The notes beneath the pieces were generated by a model. It did not search any database, had not been told where the DNA came from, and saw only the letters and a list, made by a program, of their open reading frames with translations. Of a stretch of 64,000 bases of DNA, positions 33,228 to 44,859 are shown one piece after another. How positions within the stretch are numbered: position 1 is the first letter of the stretch; every line of letters starts with the position of its first letter. The position numbers and the translations under genes are program-made. The DNA lies in the NCBI GenBank assembly GCA_036435485.1, contig CM071594.1:101335001-101399000 (forward strand), read 5' to 3'. Source of the DNA: Saposhnikovia divaricata (Eukaryota; Streptophyta; Magnoliopsida; Apiales; Apiaceae).

Positions 33228-33242
33228 CCGACAGCGGCGCCA
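33228..33242 (-). other. primer binding site of element A
   Basis: The minus strand reads TGGCGCCGCTGTCGG, six bases after the 5' LTR. This PBS type is usual for Tat/Athila-like Ty3 elements. Confidence 0.88.
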
Positions 33243-33248
33243 AAAACT

Positions 33249-34850
33249 TGTTTACACTAAAACACGCAAGCGTACGTGGTCACAAGTAATATAGATAGAA
33301 GTCAAGTTCGTTCCCACAGAGATCTGGTTATGGTTTTAATTCAGTAGATGTACCTATGCAACAATGTATGGTTATTACCCACTGCTAAGACAATTAACAA
33401 ATTTGGGTTTAATTAACTAAATTAACTAAGAAGTAAATTAACAAACTAAGAATTAATTAACTAACGTGAATTGAAATCGAATTATGTCTACAAGAGTAAC
33501 ATGGGATCCTAACTTCATTAAATACTTGGCTTAGATCTGACGCCTTTAATCACTATATGCAATGGTTATGATATCTGATCGGATAACACGAAACAAGTAC
33601 ACGCTACTTCTCAGTATACGAATACCAAACTAAACATACATCCACAAAAGAGATAGAAGATGAATAGACACCAATTATGCTTAGACCCTATATGTCTATA
33701 GAATTTGAAAACATAACGGTTGAAGAACAAGTTATCCATAAAGATCACACAGGGCAATATAAATATTTTCATCTCATACTACGAATCATGTTGATAAACA
33801 ATCATGAACCTATGCTAGCATGGCAAGTTCTAAATCTCAAGATCCACTTTCACTTCACAAGAGATTAACAAATTAGATGTTAGCTATGCATCTAACAATT
33901 AAGCATAACCATACGAGGATATCATATATACATCACACACAGATCTTCAAAGCAATCAAGATACTAAAGCTCCATAAATAAATCCGTTAGAATCCCATGA
34001 CAACGATTAGCCCATAATTGAACCACTCGTCATCATGGGATCTGATGAAACCATGATAAAAACAAAGTATGAAAAGATACAAATAAAACTAAGTAATTGA
34101 TATGTAATGGTGTGTTTTTTTCTGTCCCCCAAGATGTGTATTTATAGCCCCAATTTGCCTCTCCATCAAGCAATTGCCGTTTTAGAGTTGGAATAGGAGT
34201 ATGGCAATTTTCGTTCTTGAATGAGAATAGAATTGAAAATTCCATATGTAGATCTGATTCTGGAATGTTCTAGCCACCCAGAGCAATTACCATACTGATT
34301 AGAAGTAGGAATTGTGGCAATTTCCTGTTTAGAATTGAATTCTGGCAATTTTTGTTGATTCTGTTTTGAAGGAAAATTCTCTTCAATAATTCTGGACTCC
34401 GGACCACCTTAGAATGATAGAAAATTCTGTTATCTTCGCGTGGGCAGTTGAATCGTCCAAAACGGACTTGTAGAACTCAAGATATGGCCAAAACAAAATC
34501 AGAAATTCTGGCTGATTTTTTACCCGCTGACTGCTACTGTTCATGCGCGTCCATTACTGTTCATGCGCGTCCAGTACTGTTCATTTCGCTGATTTTGCTG
34601 ATTTTGCTCTATTTTCTTCGTTTTAACTCCGATTTTCATTCCGTTTCTTCCGGCTCTCTCGCAATTTGATGTACTGTTATTCTTTAAGCTCAAAACCCAC
34701 CATTTAAGCATGGAAAACATCATCCCACATCTGACTCTTGTTCCTGCACAAATTCACTAAAAACACATAAAAAACACCACATACTTAAGTTCAATTCATC
34801 AATTCAAGCCGATACGAAGCATTCCAAGTGGATATAAAATCCACTTATCA
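33249..34850 (-). repeat. 5' LTR of element A (1602 bp)
   Basis: Same ends as the 3' LTR (TGATAAGTGG ... GTGTAAACA on the minus strand). TATA box at 34139-34146. The terminal bases next to the PBS match the family (TGTTTACAC on the plus strand), whereas the 3' LTR copy has two changed bases there. Confidence 0.92.
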
Positions 34851-35892
34851 ATGGCTAGTATGGGAATCGAGGATGAAGAAAATTCTAAACTATTGTTCGA
34901 TAAAGAGGCAGAGGATCAGTCCAACAAGTTTGAAACCTGTCTTGTGGGGAGGTTCCTGACTGAGAAAGGTCTGAATACCAGGGCCATGAAATCGAAGATT
35001 TCAGACATCTGGCGTCCAACAAGGGGTATGCATGTGAAAGATCTTAAACCAGGTCTGTTTTTGTTCCAGTTTTATCATACAGACGACATGGAGTGGGTTT
35101 TGAATGGAGGTCCTTGGAGTTCTGATAACGCTATGCTTGTCCTTAATAAGATCAACGTGGGAGAAGATCCATTAGAGGTGCCTTTATTTTCTCTTCAATT
35201 CTGGATCCAGTTGTTTGGCGTTCCTTCAGGGCTCATGACGGAGGTAGCAGGGAAACAGTTGGGTAATTTTTTTGGTTCATTCATTGCATATGATCCAAAC
35301 AATAACACTAGTATCTGGCGAGAGTGTATGAGGGTTAGGATCAGCATTGATGTTCGACATCCTCTAAAACACAAGAAGAAAGTCTGTAAGAGGAATGGTT
35401 CAGAATGCATTGTTCAATGTAAGTATGAGAGGCTTGGAGACTTTTGCTTCGTTTGTGGATTGGTGACGCACACTGAACATTTTTGTGATAAGAAACATGG
35501 CCTGAATAGCAACGATGAGGCAAGGGAGTGGTGTTAGGTCCGGAATAACATAGAAGGGGGGTTGAATGCGTTATTCAACAATATTTCGATTTTTGATGTG
35601 AATATGAGATAAAAGAAACTGAATCGAAATAACACAACTGTTTGGGAAATATCTTTGAATAGATAAAACCCGGAGGTTTGCTACACAATCTAATCCTATG
35701 GATCAGCTACAAAATCAAACACTCCTACGATAGTTTAGGCACGAGGACCTTCTACCCGACACTTCCTGAAAGCGGGCTAAGTCGGCTTCCCTACTAGATG
35801 GACTATCTAGCAGCTTACAAAGAGAAGATATAAGAGAGAGAAGAGAAAGTTGTGTGTTGAGGTGTGTTTTAAAAAATGAAATACAACAAGCC

Positions 35893-35900
35893 TATTTATA
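35893..35900 (-). promoter_or_regulatory. TATA box of element B LTR
   Basis: TATAAATA inside GCCTATAAATAGGC on the minus strand, about 60 bases downstream of the tandem array. Confidence 0.6.
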
Positions 35901-35962
35901 GGCTATAGAAAGTCACTATGCTGTACTATTCCAACAACCCCAAAACCGTGTCTGCTCCCATC

Positions 35963-36063
35963 TGCATAGTAACCAATATTTGCACAGTAACCACTATTTG
36001 CACAGTACCTGCATAGTAACCGTGCATAGTAATTGTGCATAGTAACCGCGCATAGTATTACTA
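35963..36063 (-). repeat. GGTTACTATGCA-type tandem array in element B LTR
   Basis: About eight imperfect units of 12-17 bases; the plus strand shows GCATAGTAACCG variants. The core TTACTAT on the sense strand resembles the TACTAT core of the E1 array, and both arrays lie just upstream of the TATA box. Confidence 0.85.
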
Positions 36064-36600
36064 TTTTTTATATCTCTTTGGTTTCTCTCTTCTGTTTATT
36101 CTGCTGTTTTAATTTATCTCAGAAAATAATCCAAGTACCAGATTAATTTAATTATTTTGTTATAAATAATTAATTAATCTGTTACTTGAGATATTATGTT
36201 TGTCCTTGATCGTCAATAGGCTTTGACAATTCTTTCTGTGAATTAATGTGTTGATCCTTCTCGTATGTGCTAACACTTAGTGCACTGGTCTGGTTCACAA
36301 GTGACTAGCATTGATCTTGATCTTCACACCTTCGTTACATTCCAATTGCTTAGCATGCAGCAGTATTTTCAAATAATGTAAATACATGGAATCTTTTGGC
36401 CCTTTAACTGAATCATCTGTCCATCTTATTCTATCACTGAGGCTTGATCATGTTAATGAACTTCTTTCAGCGACTTGATCCTTGTCGGGGCCTGTTCTTC
36501 AAATTTCACGATCCCTGTATAGAGTTAATATTATTTATCTTTTATCCTAGATGAGTTATATATGTCCTCTATTACATATTACTTTACATTATGCTTTACA

Positions 36601-36613
36601 ATCTCCCTCTATT
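36601..36613 (-). other. polypurine tract of element B
   Basis: The minus strand reads AATAGAGGGAGAT next to the LTR start TG. Confidence 0.88.
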
Positions 36614-36829
36614 TGATTGTTAGGGTTTGAGCAAATTCCTAGAGGATAACTCAACTGATACAACAAAAAATAAAGTTCAAAGATAAATAATATTAAAGTG
36701 CATTCTGGATCATATATATACATTTTCCAGATTTCTAAAATTAACCAAGTGCAAGACAATTGTTCCTTTAGACTGAACATATCTTCAAGTTTGCCTTTGC
36801 TTTCTTTTCACGTAGCACTAATACTCCAA

Positions 36830-38933
36830 TTAGCTTTTCCTTTCCCAAAATAAAGTTAATTCTGTGTCAACAACCCTTTCCTTGCCCTTATTACGCCTAG
36901 TAGCTTCTGTCCCATCCACCTTCTCCCCCTCAGTTGGGTTATCCTCCAGAATAGTAAGAAGCGGAGTTACGAAATTTGACGGAGCTGTCTTCACCAAGGA
37001 ATTAATTGCATGACTAAACTGGGTTGCCATGGAACTTAATTGAACCTGGAATGCATCATGTTGAATAAGTTGCAAATTTTTGATTTCTGTAATGGACTTA
37101 CAGATATTTGGCAACTCTTTCTCCATTGTTTGGACCCGTGTAAGGAGTCTGCTGTATTCCTTTCTGGTTACAGGTGCATGTGGTTGAGTAGGTTGCTCAC
37201 TAGTACGTTCTGCAGGCATTTCACTCAACACTCTATATTCACTCGGTTTAGTGGTTTGGGTTACACTTACATGTTCTGTTCGTGTTTCCCGCAACTCTCC
37301 TCCAAAGCTTCCACCGATATGTGTACCTGTAAATGAAATCATCATAGGCCCTTTGTTAGAGGTCACTGATGGTGCAATGAAAGTTCGTGAGCTTCCGTCC
37401 TCACGTGAAGCGAGTTGCCGACCACTAGTAAAGAGTGGTAAATCTCGAAAGAGATCCAGAGATTTTCCCTCTGGGAGGTTAAAATTGAATCGATTAAATG
37501 GCACAAAACCCAATTTTCCCTCGTATGTCTGTGAAGACACTTGGTTCATAAAAAAACCACCTACCGATGGATCTTTTTGTAAAATGGAAGATTCACCAGC
37601 AGTTATTGGGGTAGGTAATTCCACCTCGGATGCCTGTGAAGGCATTTGATCTTTAGAAAGATCATCAACCACTCTTATGTTCCGTGAAATGGAACTCAAG
37701 ATAGTTGCTTCCGTCAATTCAACCTCATTTACATTTTCACTCATTGGATAAGAAAGAATTGTTTCACTAACAGTTGCCGTTATCTTAGGTTCATTGGGTT
37801 TACTCCGTTTAGAATGAGGTAGAGCGACTGATGTAAATAACTCCTTATGTGGTGCTGCTGAGGCACTATTTCCCTCAATAATGTGGATGACTGGTCATTT
37901 AAGTGACAATTGAGGTGTCAGAGTTTGTTGTGTTTGTGTTTGCATTTGTAGAATGGGCTCTTCGACCTGTGTTAAAGTCGGTGGGATTTCCTGCTCTTGG
38001 TCGGGTAGATGGCCACCAGGGGTTGTAGAAACTGTATTTCCTGTGACACAACAGGGAATACAGAGGTTGGAATAGCAGGGATTGAAATATTACCTTGTCG
38101 TATACCTGCTCTCACTGGTCTTGGTAACAACGGAAGTGGGACAGTCTTTAGATATTCAGTTAGGACTGTAGGCACATCCGTATAGTTCTTTTTGCTTATG
38201 TAATTAATTACATTCGTCTTCATGTAAGAACATTCCACCTTTCGACCATTTTTCAAGCATACCCTGTCTTCATCATTCAAAAAATCATTTAATATTAGCT
38301 GTAGAAACCTTGGATATAGACATTTGACATTTTGAGTCCGAACATCTCTTGTTCCCAAGCTTTTCATTTTTAAAATGATTTGACCAAACACTATTTTTCC
38401 AAAATTAATCCTCAAATTATTGGCGACCGCATACCCTATTTTTTGAATAAATTCAGGTATTCGATCTTGATTTGTTCTATCTGACGAAAAAACATGGTTA
38501 AGAATGTGAAAGAAGAAATTCCAGTACTGGGTTAGAAACGTTATAGAAAGATTACCAGTATTGAAATTGCTATCTTGGTACCTTATAAAACGAAAGAACA
38601 TTTCAATCTGTTCAGGTGTAGGATCAGAAACGAGATTTTCCATAGAAAAATGAAGAATTCGATTAACATCTTGTTCAGTAACCCTAATCGACCTACCAAA
38701 CAGTCGATATGTGATTCACACCCGTCCTGTCTAGAAGTGTTAACCGCACTGCAATATAGTTCACGCAATGCATCATAGTTAAGCTGCACTTGTGTAACTA
38801 AAGCATAGTGAATTAATGAATGTTCATTCAGAAATTGTGTCCAAGCCCGAAATTGCTCATCCAGAATGGTTTCGATTTGCTGAATGGAAATAGGATTAAC
38901 TTTAGCAATTAAAAAGCTTCCCTGCAATGCCAT
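36830..38933 (-). pseudogene. additional 3' ORF of copia element B, in three frames
   Basis: ATG at 38933 (MALQGSF...). The frame is open to about 38650, resumes in a second frame at 38643-37972 and in a third at 37744-36830, so at least two frameshifts are present. The first part matches the start of the E1 ORF. The second part (YPRFLQLILNDFLN, then NYTDVPTVLTEYLK) is of a kind common in asterid retroelement-derived hypothetical proteins; E1 has only its last portion. The third part is Ser/Thr/Glu-rich with a short predicted helix near 37130. The roughly 315-residue C-terminal segment of the E1 ORF is absent. I see no membrane or signal segment. Function unknown. Confidence 0.75.
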
Positions 38934-40019
38934 TTTCAAAACTTTGAGGAAATTCAACAAGGGTTAGTTTTTATAAAGGATGATGCGTATAACAAAAATA
39001 TGAAATCCGCTCTAAAAACCACCAGCTAAATTGTGAGATCTTTCCGATCAAAGCTTGAAATTCTCAGCAATTGTGTGTATATGCTCTATATGTATATCTG
39101 AAAAATGATGATGTTAAACATAAACAAAAACTCATCATTTATAAGGTTTCAAGGACTAGTGGGTTAGGTGTGATAGTGACAGGTTATGTTTAAAGTCTAA
39201 CACCGCTCAGTAATGTCTCACCTAACAACCTAATTAGCCGAAAAACATCTTATCACCGAAACCTGTCAGCCGAAAAACATCTTATCACCGAAACCTATCA
39301 GCCTATACACATATACACATATTTAATACTTCTAATTATTATGGATTTAAAAATAATCACGCACTAAATCAAGAATTAATCCACAATAATCAGATAAACT
39401 CACAATTAAATAGACATAAAATTCACAAAATATCATTAATTGATATATGTCAATAAAATATTTATTTAATTATGCTACAATTTATTTTAATAATCAAGTA
39501 TCAGAACAGGTGAGATCCAATCTTGAATTGCTTCAGTCATGATATCAATTATTAAAATAAATATCGAGGACGGGTGAAAGGTTAATCAAAGGTCACACCT
39601 CTTTAATATACACAAATGCATGCAAAAGAGATTACACAGAGTCCTATACTAATCCTGACAGATCATTAAAAAGAAAAATATTATGTGTGTAACTTGTTCC
39701 AAAACCATTTAAGTCTGACAGCTTATGTCTAATCAACTTGAGACAAATAATTTTAGAGTACATAGCACACAAAGCATTTGAGTATTCTGGACGAAAGATA
39801 AAGCAATTAAATAATATTAACAATTAATTAAACCTTTCGACATCTCAAATATTGACCATTCGATAACTCAAATAAGTACGCATATTCATTCGATATCTCC
39901 AAGAAATTAAGTGTTCGATATCACCAAAATAATCATGCAGATAAGCAAATAAAACAAACAAAATCAAGAGAATGAAACTCACTGGCTGCAACTAATTGAA
40001 CAGACATTTTAAAAGATCA
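38934..40019 (-). other. spacer between pol and the additional ORF of element B
   Basis: Non-coding. It carries a two-copy 33-base repeat (39236-39301), and on the minus strand a TATAAA at 39143-39138, about 205 bases before the ORF's ATG. Layout parallels the E1 spacer. Confidence 0.5.
39236..39301. repeat. 33-bp tandem repeat upstream of the element B additional ORF
   Basis: Two units of GCCGAAAAACATCTTATCAC plus CGAAACCTGTCA (or CGAAACCTATCA). Confidence 0.9.
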
Positions 40020-43000
40020 TGAAAAATTTAACATACCAAGCTCACTTACCAACCTTGAAAAGGTTTCTTCATCCAAAGCTTTAGTAAAAATGTCTGCCAA
40101 CTATTTTTTCACTAGGAACAAAATGCAGTTCCACAATGCCTTCCATCACATGCTCCCTGAAGAAATGGTATCTGATGTCTATGTGCTTGGTTCTAGAATG
40201 CTGCACTGGATTCTGTGATATTGCAATTGCACTAGTGTTGTCACAGAAAATTGGGATCTTTTCAACTTTAACTCCATAGTCAAGGAGTTGATTTCTCATC
40301 CATAGAATCTGTGCACAACAACTCCTAGTTGCTATGTATTCAGCCTCTGCAGTTGAGGTAGATACTAAGTTCTGCTTCTTACTGAACCATGAGACCAACT
40401 TGTTTCCCAAGAATTGACAGGTTCCTGTGGTACTTTTTCTATCCATTTTGCAACCTGCATAATCTGCATCTGAGTAACCAATTAGATCAAAACCAGAATC
40501 TCTAGGGTACCAAATGCCAAGGTTTGGTGTTCCCTTGAGATATCTGAAAATCCTTTTAATAGCTACTAAGTGAGATTCCCTAGGATCAGCTTGAAATCTA
40601 GCACATAAACATGTAGCAAACATAATATCAGGTCTACTAGCTGTTAAGTATAAAAGAGATCCAACCATGCCCCTATAGCTTGTCATGTCCACCTTCTTTT
40701 CCTTAGTATTCAGTTCAAGCTTAGTGGCAGTGGTCATGGGTGTTTTTGCTGAAGAGCAATCTGCTAAATCAAACCTTTTTAAAAGATCATAAATGTATTT
40801 TGTTTGACTTATAAAAATTCCCTCATTCACTTGTTTAACTTGTAAACCAAGAAAATAAGATAATTCACCCATCATACTCATTTCATATCTACTTTGCATG
40901 AGTTTGGAAAATCTCTTACAAAGTTTCTCATCTGTAGACCCAAATATTATATCATCTACATAAATTTGGACAAGTATCATAGAGCCATTAAAATTTCTAT
41001 AAAAGAGAGTTTTATCAACAGTACTTCGAATGAAGTGATTCTCTATAAGGAACTGTGAGAGTGTGTCATACCAGGCTCTAGGTGCTTGCTTCAGGCCATA
41101 GAGTGCTTTGAGTAGAAAGAACACATATTCTGGAAAGTCTGGATCTTCAAAACCAGGCGGTTGACTAACATACACCTCCTCCTCTAGAATACCATTCAGA
41201 AATGCACTCTTGACATCCATTTGATAGACTTTGAAATTGGCATGCGCTGCATAGACCAGGAAGATCCTAATTGCTTCTAACCTTGCCACTGGTGCAAAGG
41301 TTTCTTCAAAGTCAATTCCTTCCTCTTGACAGTAGCCTTTAGCAACTAATCTAGCTTTATTCCTTGTGACTATGCCATTCTCATCCATCTTGTTCGTGAA
41401 TACCCACTTAGTGTCAATCACTGATTTGTCTTTTGGTTTGAGTACAAGATTCCATACTTCATTTCTTTCAAACTGGTTTAGCTCTTCTTGCATTGCTAAA
41501 ACCCAGTCTGAATTCAGAAGAGCATCTTCAATTCTCTTAGGTTCCTCTTTGGATAGAAAACTGCTATATAAGCATTCTTCTTGAGTTGCTCTTCTGGTTT
41601 AGACCTTTGCATTAGAATTTCTAATGATAAGCTCAAATGGATGATCCCTGGTCCATTTTCTTTGTGGTGGTAAGTTTGACCTTGATGAAGTGGCTTCATT
41701 TTCTCTGTGTTGATCATTATGGCTTGTTGTTGAGTTTTGACTATGAGAAACTCCCCCTGAGTGTATGGCCCTAGAGATTGATGGAGTTCTTGCAGATTCA
41801 TCAACAAATGCTTCTCTTTGATTTTATAAAGATGCTTCAAATTGATTTCCAACTGATGGTGTAAGTTGTTCTTCAACAGGTGGTTCATTTAGCACTTCAA
41901 CTGATGATCCTTGTCTGTTTCTCATACCATTTGATCTTCATTTTTCATCATCATCTTCACTTTCTTCACCACTTTTCTCATTCTCAAATGAGAGAGACTT
42001 ATGAAAACCTTCATCTACTAGACCAGATATTTTCTTGTCATCAAAGACAACATGTATGGACTCCATTATAATGTTTAGTCTTAAGTTGTAGACTATGTAG
42101 GATTTTCCAGCTGAGTATCCAACAAAGATAGCTTCATCTGCCTTTGTATCAAATTTTCCAAGATGCTCACCATGATTTTTCAGTACAAAGCATTTGCATC
42201 CAAAGACATGCCAGAAAGTTGATTGTTGGTTTCTTACCTTTGAAAAGTTGATAAGGTGTCATGCCTTTTGCTTGATTGACCAAAGAAATATTCTGAGTGT
42301 AGCATGCAGTGTTTATAGCTTCGGCCCAGAAGTATGTTGGTAGCTTAGACTCTTCAAGCATTGTTCTTGCAGCTTTAATTAGAGTTCTGTTCTTTCTTTC
42401 CACTACACCATTTTGTTGAGGAGTTCTTGGTGCAGAGAATTCTTGGATAATTCCTTCTTTTTCACAAAACTCTTTTATTACAGAATTCTTGAACTCAGTT
42501 CCATTGTCACTTCTGATTCTCCTTACTTTGAGTAAAGGATTGTTGTTGACTATCTTGATGTGATTTATAATGACTTCACCTGCCTCATCCTTAGAGTGCA
42601 GAAAGAATGTCCAAGGGAATTTTGAGAAATCATCAATAATCACAAGACAGTATTTCTTATTTGAGATTGACAACACATTGACTGGTCCAAAGAGATCCAT
42701 ATGAAGTAGTTGCAAGGGTTGATCAATTGATGACATTGACTTTGATTTGAAAGAGGCCTTCTTCTGCTTCCCTTTCTGGCATGCATCACACAATCCATCC
42801 TTGGAGTAATCCAATTTTGGAATACCTCTAACCAAATCCTTCTTTACCAACTCATTCATTGCTTTAAAACTCAAGTATGACAGTCTTTTGAGCCACAGCC
42901 AACCTTCATCTACACTTGCCTTGCTGAGAAGACTTGTAGTCATGTTTGTATTTGTTGAATTGAAGTCAGCAATGTACACATTTCCTCTTCTATCTCCTGT

Positions 43001-43347
43001 CAGCGCTACCTTGTTGTCACTTTTCTTGAAATGACACAAGCTTCAGATGTGAACCAGACATTCTGGCCTTTATCACACAGTTGACTGACACTTAGCAAGT
43101 TATGCTTAAGTCCATCAACCAGTGCTACTTCTTCAATGACAACATTCCCTTGTGAAATCAAGCCATATCCTCTAGTATATCCTTTGCTGTTGTCTCCAAA
43201 GGTAATGCTAGGGCCAGCTCTCTCCTCAAGCTTAGTGAGCAGGGTAGAATCTCCAGTCATATGCCTAGAACAACCACTGTCCAGATACCAAAGATTCTTT
43301 CTGTTTCCCTGCACACATCAAAACAAAATCAAGTTGATTTTGGTACC
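40020..43347 (-). pseudogene. copia pol of element B: protease, integrase, reverse transcriptase, RNase H
   Basis: 43314-43006 carries the protease site DSGCS (YLDSGCSRHMTGD) and the GAG-pre-integrase start. A frameshift follows near 43030. 43039-42167 is integrase, with catalytic acidic residues visible in HMDLFGP, SDNGTEF and VVERKNRT. A broken linker lies at 42166-41494. 41493-40081 is reverse transcriptase (YVDDIIFGS at about 40962-40936) and RNase H (STAEAEYIA, DNTSAIAIS). The RT frame shifts near 40110, just before the usual TADIFTK end. The integrase zinc-binding region has lost both histidines (WLWLKRLSYL; the family has His at the first L and the Y positions) but keeps CDACQKGK. The N-terminus is cut by element C. 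Confidence 0.93.
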
Positions 43348-44859
43348 TGTTTACACTAATACACGCAAGCGTACGTGGTCACAAGTAATACAGATAGAAG
43401 TCAAGTTCGTTCCACAGAGATCTTAGGTTTTAAATCAGTTAATGTACCTATGCAACAATGTATGATTATTACTCACTGCTAAGACGATTACCAAAATTGG
43501 GTTTTGATTAACTAAATTAACTAAAAATTAATTAACTAATGGGAATTAAAGATGAATTACTTATATGAGAATAAACATGGGATCCTAACTTCATTATCTA
43601 CTTCGCTTAGAGTTGATGCCTTTAATCAATGCAAGTGATGGTTTTGATATCTGATCGGATAACACGAAACAAGTAAAAGTTACCTCTCGGTATACTAATA
43701 CCAAACTACGCATACATCCACAAAAGAGATAGAAGATGAGTAGACACCAATTATGTTTAGACCCTATATCTCTATAAGATTTAAAAACATAAAGGTTTAA
43801 GCACAAGTTATCCACATAGATCACATAGGGCAGCATAATATCTCTATTTACGCCACAAATCATGATGTTAAAACATCAACCTATCCTATGCTAGCATGAC
43901 AAGTTCTAAATCTCAAGATCCACTCTCGTTTCGCAAGAGATTAACATATTAGATGTTAGCTACGCATCTAAATTCATGAAGCACAACCATACAAGGATAT
44001 CAAGAATTCATCACACATAAATCTTTAAAGCATCAAACTACTAAGTTACGTAGATAAATCCATTAGAATCCCATGACAACGATTAGTTCATAATTGAACC
44101 GTTTGTCACCATGAGATTTGATGAAGACATGGTATTAAACAAGATATGAATAAAAGAAGTAATATTAAATAAACGTAGAGTTAAGAAAACAAATCTAGAA
44201 TCCAGAATACGCCTAAGAAAAGAATACAAAAGATGAAGTTGATAGAGATCCGTTGCTTGTCACGAGCGTTGAATCCTTCTCTCCTTTTCTCCCTTGCAAA
44301 ACTATGCTATGATATGTAATTGATACAAAATACAATGGTTTGATGTGTTTAAATAGGCTCTAGAAGTCTTGCCTAGGAAGGAATTACCCTAACTAGAAAT
44401 CGATTTTAGGTGCCAAAAACTGCCCAAAATACAATTAGAACTCGAGAAGGGCAAAACAATCATTTTCTCGGCAATGCACGCGCAGCCTGTGCACCTCCTC
44501 CTACTGCATCCCGTGCAGCCTGCGCGCCACAGGCGCAGCCTACGCGCAGGCCTCGCCCGTCTCGCCATTTTCTGCACTGTTTCTTCGTTTCTTCGTCTTT
44601 TCCTTCCGTTCTTTTTGCAAATGCTTCCGTCTTCAATTCTCTAGCCTTGAAATCTTCATGATAACTCACAACATGACTCCACTCTTCATTCTTGAGCTCG
44701 AATTCAACTCCAAAATCGACGGAAACATCAACCCTAATTAACATTCTTGCAAACCTGCACACTTAAGAAAAAAAATCAAAACTACCACAAACTTTAGACC
44801 AAGTCAATCAATTTAATCCGTATTGAAGCGATCCAAGTGGATATAAAATCCACTTATCA
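43348..44859 (-). repeat. 3' LTR of element C (1512 bp)
   Basis: It ends in TGTTTACAC (plus strand, 43348) and starts TGATAAGTGG on the minus strand at 44859, as in A. A TATTTAAA box lies at 44355-44348 on the minus strand. A GC-rich patch at 44465-44565 repeats GCGCAGCCT. Confidence 0.9.

Larger units (their letters stand above)
27734..34850 (-). mobile_element. Ty3-type element A, complete but non-autonomous (gag only)
   Basis: Two LTRs of exactly 1602 bp (27734-29335 and 33249-34850) flank a 3.9 kb interior. On the minus strand the order is 5' LTR, PBS (33228-33242), gag plus an acidic ORF (33114-31225), a hairpin block, about 1.8 kb of non-coding sequence, PPT (29353-29336) and 3' LTR. 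Flanking bases ATGGG and ATGGC form a 4-of-5 target duplication. I counted roughly twenty mismatches between the LTRs (about 1.3%) and no indels, so it is fairly young. There is no protease, reverse transcriptase or integrase. Gag and the TGGCGCC-type PBS place it with Tat/Athila-like Ty3 elements. It would depend on a relative for copying. Confidence 0.92.
27599..35531 (+). mobile_element. LINE (non-LTR retrotransposon) 5' part, split by element A and broken off by element B
   Basis: A pyrimidine-rich leader with CTTTGTTGTTCTC leads into an ATG at 27699. After 35 bases the sequence is interrupted by Ty3 element A (27734-34850). It resumes at 34851 and encodes an ORF1 protein until the LTR of copia element B begins at 35532. 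The remainder, including endonuclease and reverse transcriptase, would lie beyond B, outside the window. The 5' boundary is approximate. This is the oldest layer of the right-hand nest. Confidence 0.75.
27699..35531 (+). pseudogene. LINE ORF1 protein (DUF4283 + CCHC zinc knuckle), interrupted
   Basis: The first 12 codons lie at 27699-27733. The frame continues in phase at 34856 once element A and one copy of its target duplication (ATGGG/ATGGC) are ignored. The second part carries a DUF4283-type domain (from CLVGRFLTEKGLN to about 35270) with the typical WVLNGGPWS block, then a zinc knuckle CFVCGLVTHTEHFC (C-x2-C-x6-H-x2-H/C type, near 35447-35488). This pairing is typical of plant L1-type LINE ORF1, an RNA-binding chaperone of the element RNA. 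The last codons read into the B LTR, so the natural C-terminus is missing. Confidence 0.82.
35532..36600 (-). repeat. 3' LTR of copia element B (1069 bp)
   Basis: On the minus strand it starts TGTAAAGCATAATG after the PPT and ends CCGGACCTAACA. It contains a tandem array (35963-36063) and a TATA box (35893-35900). Confidence 0.9.
35532..43347 (-). mobile_element. Ty1/copia element B (Sirevirus-like), minus strand, 5' part cut by element C
   Basis: From high to low coordinates: pol (43347-40020), spacer, additional ORF (38933-36830), PPT (36613-36601) and 3' LTR (36600-35532). At 43347 the protease region stops and the LTR of element C begins; gag and the 5' LTR must lie beyond C, outside the window. 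It sits in LINE ORF1, with AGTGG (35527-35531) as the near-side candidate target duplication. Same group as E1 by pol, PPT, LTR end and the downstream ORF. Confidence 0.9.
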
